Below are positions 6,532 to 8,456 of a stretch of 8,456 bases of DNA, piece after piece (position 1 is the first letter of the stretch; the number at the start of each line of letters is the position of its first letter). Source of the DNA: an uncultured Muribaculaceae bacterium. Its GTDB lineage: Bacteria; Bacteroidota; Bacteroidia; Bacteroidales; Muribaculaceae. A program made the translations under genes and the position numbers. The notes under the pieces are model-generated. The model saw nothing but the letters and a program-made list of their open reading frames with translations, ran no database searches and was not told where the DNA came from. The stretch is taken from assembly GCA_947644475.1 (NCBI GenBank), contig CANRZQ010000117.1, forward strand, positions 1 to 8,456, given 5' to 3'.

Positions 6532-8328
6532 ATGATCCGATTAATCACATTCCTGTCTCTCGCCTTCATTGGCTTTTGGGCAGATGCCCGGCTCGATGCG
6601 GCTTCGTCGGTGATGCTGCACAGCAAAGAGGCTGTGTCGCGCAGCGACGAAAGCGAGCGTCCGCCATTCATTCCGCTGATAATCAAGATTGAGGACGAGA
6701 CGGCAGCAGATGACTTGCTCGAAGTCGGAGCCACGATATGGCGGCGGCGCGACAACTTGCTGCTCGTAACGGTGCCGTCTGACAAAATCGACATCGCAAT
6801 CAAGCATGGGGGCATACTCGCCGCCTCGGCCTCGCGTCCGACGGCACTGCATCTCGACGTGGCCCGCAAATTCGGCAGCGTCGATGCCATCCATGCCGGA
6901 ACAGCGTTCTCCGCCCCTTGCGACGGGACGGGCGTGATAGCTGGAATGACCGACACCGGATTCGACCCATCGCATCCGGCTTACCGCGGGCGTGTGGCGC
7001 AAATCCATCATTACGACATGCAGCAAGGCATAAGCCTGTCGGCTGTGACGCCTGAGGAAATCGGACAATGGACCACCGACGCCACCGACAACTACCATGC
7101 CTCACATGTTGCCGGAATCCTCGCCGGATCCGAATGCGGCAACGGCTACGGAGGCATCGCGCGGGGCACGGAAATCGTGGCCACCACATCGAGGCTCACC
7201 GAGCCGGGAATCCTCGCCGGGGTGGAGGACATAATCGACTACGCCCGGAGCAAAGGCAAGCCTGCGGTGGTGAACATAAGCATCGGCTCGGAAATCGGGC
7301 CTCACGACGGCACCGACCTTTTTTGCCAATATCTGAGCATGTGCGCCAACGACGCCGTGATATGCATATCTGCCGGAAATGCGGGGGACAACAACGTGTG
7401 CGCCAAGGCTTCGTTCGACAGCCTTACTCCGCGCAGTTTCACCGTCAACCGCTCGGCCACCGGAGGCGTCGACGGCATTGTCGACATATGGAGCGACGAC
7501 GACACACCTTTCGACGTGCGGCTCGAACTGTTCGATTTCGACACCCGAAGCATCATAGCCGCATCGGAATGGACGCGTGCTTCCGCCACCAACGCCAATC
7601 TTCTCGACAGCCCTGTGGCGGGGACAGAATCACTGGTGTGGGGTAGCGTCACATATGCCGGAGGACTCGACTCAAACAACAACCGGTTCAACACAGCCCT
7701 GTATTTCGACCTCGAACGCTCCGACGCGCTCGCCGCCGCAGGCCCATGGGGCCGCTACGGCGTCGCCGTGGGCGTGCGTCCGTCGCGCGCCGGACAGAAT
7801 ATTACGGCCTGGTGCGAGTCGTCGAAACTGACACTCGGGCACGTGTCGGCAAATTCATTCCGAGAGACCACCGACGGCTCAATATCCAACCTCGCCACGG
7901 CCCACGGCGTAATCTCCGTGGGAGCAATCTGCTCAAGAAACACCACCCCCGGCATCGGCGGCACCGACCTCGAATGGCCGTACTTCACGCCGGGGCTGAC
8001 AGGCTCATTCTCGTCATATGGCACCACTGCCGACGGACGTTCCCTGCCAATGATATTTGCCCCGGGAGCCATGCTCGTCGCGCCTTACAATTCCTATTGC
8101 GAGCAATCGCCAATACCCGACGATGTGGCATCGGTCACAGCCGGCGGACGTGAATATCACTGGGTGGCCGGCGGAGGCACATCGATGTCGTCGCCCTTCG
8201 TGGCCGGAGTGGCCGCCCTGTGGCTCGAAGCCGACCCTACGCTCTCGCCTGCGGAGATAGCGGAAATAGCGACAAGCACCGCCGACCGCGCTCTTGCCGA
8301 CATGTCGGACCCGCGCCGCCGCGCATGA
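6532..8328 (+). CDS. S8 subtilisin-like protease paralogue, 3' end interrupted by an in-frame stop
   Basis: The 598-residue open frame is a shorter paralogue of the upstream protease. It has a signal peptide (about 1-19, ADA|RL), a propeptide-like region (about 45-110, with FIPLIIKIEDETAADDLLEVG), and all S8 catalytic residues: Asp141 in MTDTGFDPSHPAY, His189 in YHASHVAG (HASH where HGTH is usual), Asn283 in SAGNAGDN and Ser551 in GGTSMSSPFVAG. Shared landmarks with the paralogue include NISIGSEIGPHDG, VDIWSDDDTPFDV in the inserted beta domain, and FSSYGTTADGR. The frame ends in RRRA then TGA, exactly where the paralogue reads RWGAG, a conserved end-of-domain motif. The true gene evidently continued (see the next entry). 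The ATG at 6532 follows the decamer array directly and gives a proper signal peptide. If translated as it stands, the product would be exported but would lack its C-terminal sorting tail. Confidence 0.85.
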   Translation: MIRLITFLSLAFIGFWADARLDAASSVMLHSKEAVSRSDESERPPFIPLIIKIEDETAADDLLEVGATIWRRRDNLLLVTVPSDKIDIAIKHGGILAASASRPTALHLDVARKFGSVDAIHAGTAFSAPCDGTGVIAGMTDTGFDPSHPAYRGRVAQIHHYDMQQGISLSAVTPEEIGQWTTDATDNYHASHVAGILAGSECGNGYGGIARGTEIVATTSRLTEPGILAGVEDIIDYARSKGKPAVVNISIGSEIGPHDGTDLFCQYLSMCANDAVICISAGNAGDNNVCAKASFDSLTPRSFTVNRSATGGVDGIVDIWSDDDTPFDVRLELFDFDTRSIIAASEWTRASATNANLLDSPVAGTESLVWGSVTYAGGLDSNNNRFNTALYFDLERSDALAAAGPWGRYGVAVGVRPSRAGQNITAWCESSKLTLGHVSANSFRETTDGSISNLATAHGVISVGAICSRNTTPGIGGTDLEWPYFTPGLTGSFSSYGTTADGRSLPMIFAPGAMLVAPYNSYCEQSPIPDDVASVTAGGREYHWVAGGGTSMSSPFVAGVAALWLEADPTLSPAEIAEIATSTADRALADMSDPRRRA

Positions 8329-8456
8329 ACAATCTACTCAGCGGAAGGCCTCGCCTAAATATCTCGCCGCTCGTCGGCCGCGTCCGTCTCCGTCGAGGGC
8401 AACTCCCGTCCGCAATACTTCAACCTGCAAGGCATCCCCGTCGCCAATCCGACAGC
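8329..8456 (+). pseudogene. Out-of-translation 3' remainder of the second subtilase, runs off the window
   Basis: Directly after the TGA (8326-8328), the same reading frame gives TIYSAEGLA, a TAA (8356-8358), then ISRRSSAAS and RPQYFNLQGIPVANPT up to the last base. RRRA*TIYSAEGL aligns without gaps to RWGAGKFNALKGL of the upstream paralogue. YFNLQG(I/V)xVxxP is a C-terminal tail motif I recognise from many exported Bacteroidales proteins, where a GIYI-type strand usually follows; that part lies outside the window. The two stops thus sit inside what should be one continuous protein. This could be a recent pseudogene or base errors in 8316-8358. No ORF with its own plausible start occurs here. 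Confidence 0.7.

Noticed and set aside
8326..8358. Stop-codon recoding (selenocysteine or readthrough) in the second subtilase
   Set aside because: Two different stops (TGA and TAA) lie 30 nt apart, and the neighbouring W and G of RWGAG are also changed; decay or base error is simpler.
8282..8456. A frameshift as the cause of the broken second subtilase
   Set aside because: The other two frames give Arg/Pro/Ser-rich sequence, while the original frame aligns gap-free to the paralogue and carries the YFNLQG tail, so no net frame change is needed.

Overview
The window looks like chromosomal DNA of a Bacteroidales bacterium, most likely a gut lineage such as Muribaculaceae (family-level placement is inference). 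The signs are a -33/-7 promoter of the Bacteroidetes type (TTTG, 20 bp, TAACTTTG), A-rich leaders without Shine-Dalgarno sequences, a NigD-like lipoprotein, an anti-sigma-like/beta-barrel fusion protein, and two exported subtilases whose C-terminal ends resemble type IX secretion or related Bacteroidales sorting tails. All genes are on the + strand.

Region 1 (1-1308) holds a short perfect palindrome, possibly a dispersed intergenic repeat, and then cinA, which encodes a two-domain CinA/PncC protein of NAD salvage. Its true start is probably at 67, downstream of the palindrome.

Region 2 (1309-3865) begins with an 89-bp leader containing nested inverted repeats. It continues with a compact three-gene unit: a NigD-like surface lipoprotein, an ECF sigma factor 18 nt downstream, and a protein whose start overlaps the sigma stop (ATGA). 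That last protein joins a short cytoplasmic anti-sigma-like head, one membrane helix, a low-complexity linker with nine 9-bp tandem units, and an outer-membrane beta-barrel. I read the unit as an envelope-sensing sigma/regulator module with a lipoprotein partner; the biological role is inferred.

Region 3 (3866-6425) has a clear Bacteroidetes promoter, a 775-residue secreted S8 (subtilisin-like) protease with an intact catalytic triad and a type IX-like C-terminal domain, and a strong intrinsic terminator.

Region 4 (6426-8456) opens with an unusual array of eight CGA-headed decamers spaced at exactly 10 bp, lying immediately upstream of a second, shorter S8 paralogue. The second subtilase keeps all catalytic residues but is broken by an in-frame TGA (8326) and TAA (8356). 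Homology to the upstream paralogue continues without any indel through the stops, and a recognisable YFNLQG-type C-terminal tail follows in the same frame up to the window edge. It is therefore a recent pseudogene, a truncated allele, or a site of local base errors.

The items most worth a second look are the 10-bp-phased array, the interrupted subtilase, the inner-to-outer-membrane fusion protein, and the tandem protease pair with two different sorting tails.
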